A stretch of 7,470 bases of DNA from Thermoplasmata archaeon (lineage in GTDB: Archaea; Thermoplasmatota; Thermoplasmata; Thermoplasmatales; Thermoplasmataceae), in assembly GCA_021850835.1 (NCBI GenBank), contig JAJZKS010000083.1, positions 1-7,470 of the forward strand. Direction: 5' to 3'. Of this stretch, positions 6,924-7,470 are shown piece by piece. The position numbers were made by a program, and so were the translations under genes. Position 1 is the first letter of the stretch. The number at the start of each line of letters is the position of its first letter. The notes below the pieces were generated by a model, which worked only from the letters and a program-made list of their open reading frames with translations, ran no database searches and was not told the origin of the DNA.

Positions 6924-7470
6924 TCATGAGCCTCCATCGGAAGTTTTAGAATTGTCACCTGAATTGGATACACCCTGACCAGAAAGATGCAGCCCACATT
7001 CCTTGAGGCCTGATTCCCACCACCATCTTCCTGCCCTTTCATCTTCCCCCGGCATAATGGCTCTGGTGCATGGTTCACATCCTATGCTCGGATAGCCCTT
7101 GTCGTGAAGGCTGTTGTATGGGATACTATTCTGTTTGATAAAATCCCAAACATCAGATGAAGTCCAGTAAATCAGAGGATTGACTTTTAAAATACCGCGG
7201 GTCGTGTCTTTTTCCATTATTCCCAGAGTTTGCCGGAATTTATTCTGCTCTGACCTCAATCCGGTTATCCAGGCGTTCTTACCAGTTAAGATCTTTTCCA
7301 GGGGATTCACCTTTCTAATATTGCAACAGAATTTCCTGTTTTCCTGCGAATAGTAGAAGAGGTTATACCCGGACTTCCTTACCATTTCTTCCACTTCACT
7401 TGCCACAGGAAAATAGCTCTTGAGTTTAAGGCCATAAAACATAACGGCCCTGTCAATGAAGTCATAAGTA
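6924..7470 (-). CDS. cysH: Iron-sulfur APS/PAPS reductase, C-terminal part (5' partial)
   Basis: The frame enters from the right edge (first whole codon 7469-7467) and ends with TGA at 6926-6924, giving 181 visible residues. The ATG at 7442 is internal, because homologous sequence (T-Y-D-F-I-D-R-A-V) continues upstream of it. The N-terminal part with the nucleotide-binding P-loop-like S-G-G-K-D-S motif is outside the window. Counting from the Met at 7442: C39-C40 in K-F-C-C-N-I-R-K, I-T-G-L-R-S-E-Q (59-66), C122-x2-C125 in G-C-E-P-C-T-R, G-E-D-E-R-A-G-R-W-W-W-E (132-143), and the catalytic K-E-C149-G-L-H. The CC ... CxxC set binds a [4Fe-4S] cluster and typifies APS reductases, which reduce APS to sulfite and AMP with thioredoxin-type donors. 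Some cluster-bearing members also use PAPS, so APS specificity is likely rather than certain. Sat, which makes APS, is encoded directly downstream. The last 20 residues form a polar Ser/Gly tail. Confidence 0.93.
   Translation of the reverse strand, partial: TYDFIDRAVMFYGLKLKSYFPVASEVEEMVRKSGYNLFYYSQENRKFCCNIRKVNPLEKILTGKNAWITGLRSEQNKFRQTLGIMEKDTTRGILKVNPLIYWTSSDVWDFIKQNSIPYNSLHDKGYPSIGCEPCTRAIMPGEDERAGRWWWESGLKECGLHLSGQGVSNSGDNSKTSDGGS
6931..6935 (-). promoter_or_regulatory. Ribosome binding site of sat
   Basis: On the minus strand GGAGG reads from 6935 to 6931, followed by 8 bases and the ATG at 6922-6920. It lies inside the last codons of cysH, whose stop ends one base before the sat ATG. 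This arrangement decides the sat start and suggests coupled translation of the two genes. Confidence 0.8.

Noticed and set aside
6923..7078. N-terminal extension of Sat back to an ATG at 7078
   Set aside because: The added 52 residues are an out-of-frame reading of the conserved GCEPC to KECGLH end of cysH; the start at 6922 has a good GGAGG and fits the family's N-terminus.
1..7470. CRISPR arrays, tRNA or rRNA genes, insertion sequences
   Set aside because: No spaced direct repeats, no tRNA-like cloverleaf and no transposase or terminal inverted repeats were seen; the repeats present are protein-domain repeats divergent at the DNA level.

Overview
The window looks like chromosomal DNA from an acidophilic archaeon of the Thermoplasmata (Thermoplasmatales-like). 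The signs are a giant, sequon-rich, charge-poor surface protein built from repeats with a G-L-P-x-G-x-x-W core mixed with YVTN beta-propeller and PEGA modules, a short archaeal-type ATP sulfurylase, and compact gene packing. This is an inference from protein style. No rRNA or other marker is present, so the genus cannot be named.

Layout. Positions 1-5574 (+) hold one very long reading frame that is open at the left window edge, so the gene starts upstream. The visible 1857 residues read, in order: the tail of one Ig-like repeat, five YVTN beta-propeller blades, a Ser/Gly/Thr-rich linker, an unrecognised domain of about 235 residues, two Ig-like repeats, three more YVTN blades, a linker, eight Ig-like repeats with a period of about 79 residues, three PEGA-like modules, a membrane-proximal domain, one C-terminal transmembrane helix and a short basic tail. 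It should be a large glycosylated cell-surface protein anchored at its C-terminus. Positions 5575-5782 are a 208-bp gap between convergent genes with no gene I can support.

Positions 5783-7470 (-) hold two adjacent genes read right to left: the C-terminal part of an iron-sulfur APS/PAPS reductase (cysH, cut by the right window edge), then a complete ATP sulfurylase (sat) whose ATG begins one base after the cysH stop codon. Together they give the activation and first reduction steps of sulfate assimilation: sulfate to adenylyl sulfate (Sat), then to sulfite (CysH). No APS kinase gene is visible. The sulfur genes and the surface protein run on opposite strands, end to end, and nothing in the sequence links them functionally.

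The most interesting material is in the surface protein: a propeller split into 5 + 3 blades by about 430 inserted residues, an unassigned domain in that insertion, and two sequon positions that recur at fixed places in the tandem repeats. Residue numbers for the surface protein count from the codon at base 1 of the window, not from the true start.
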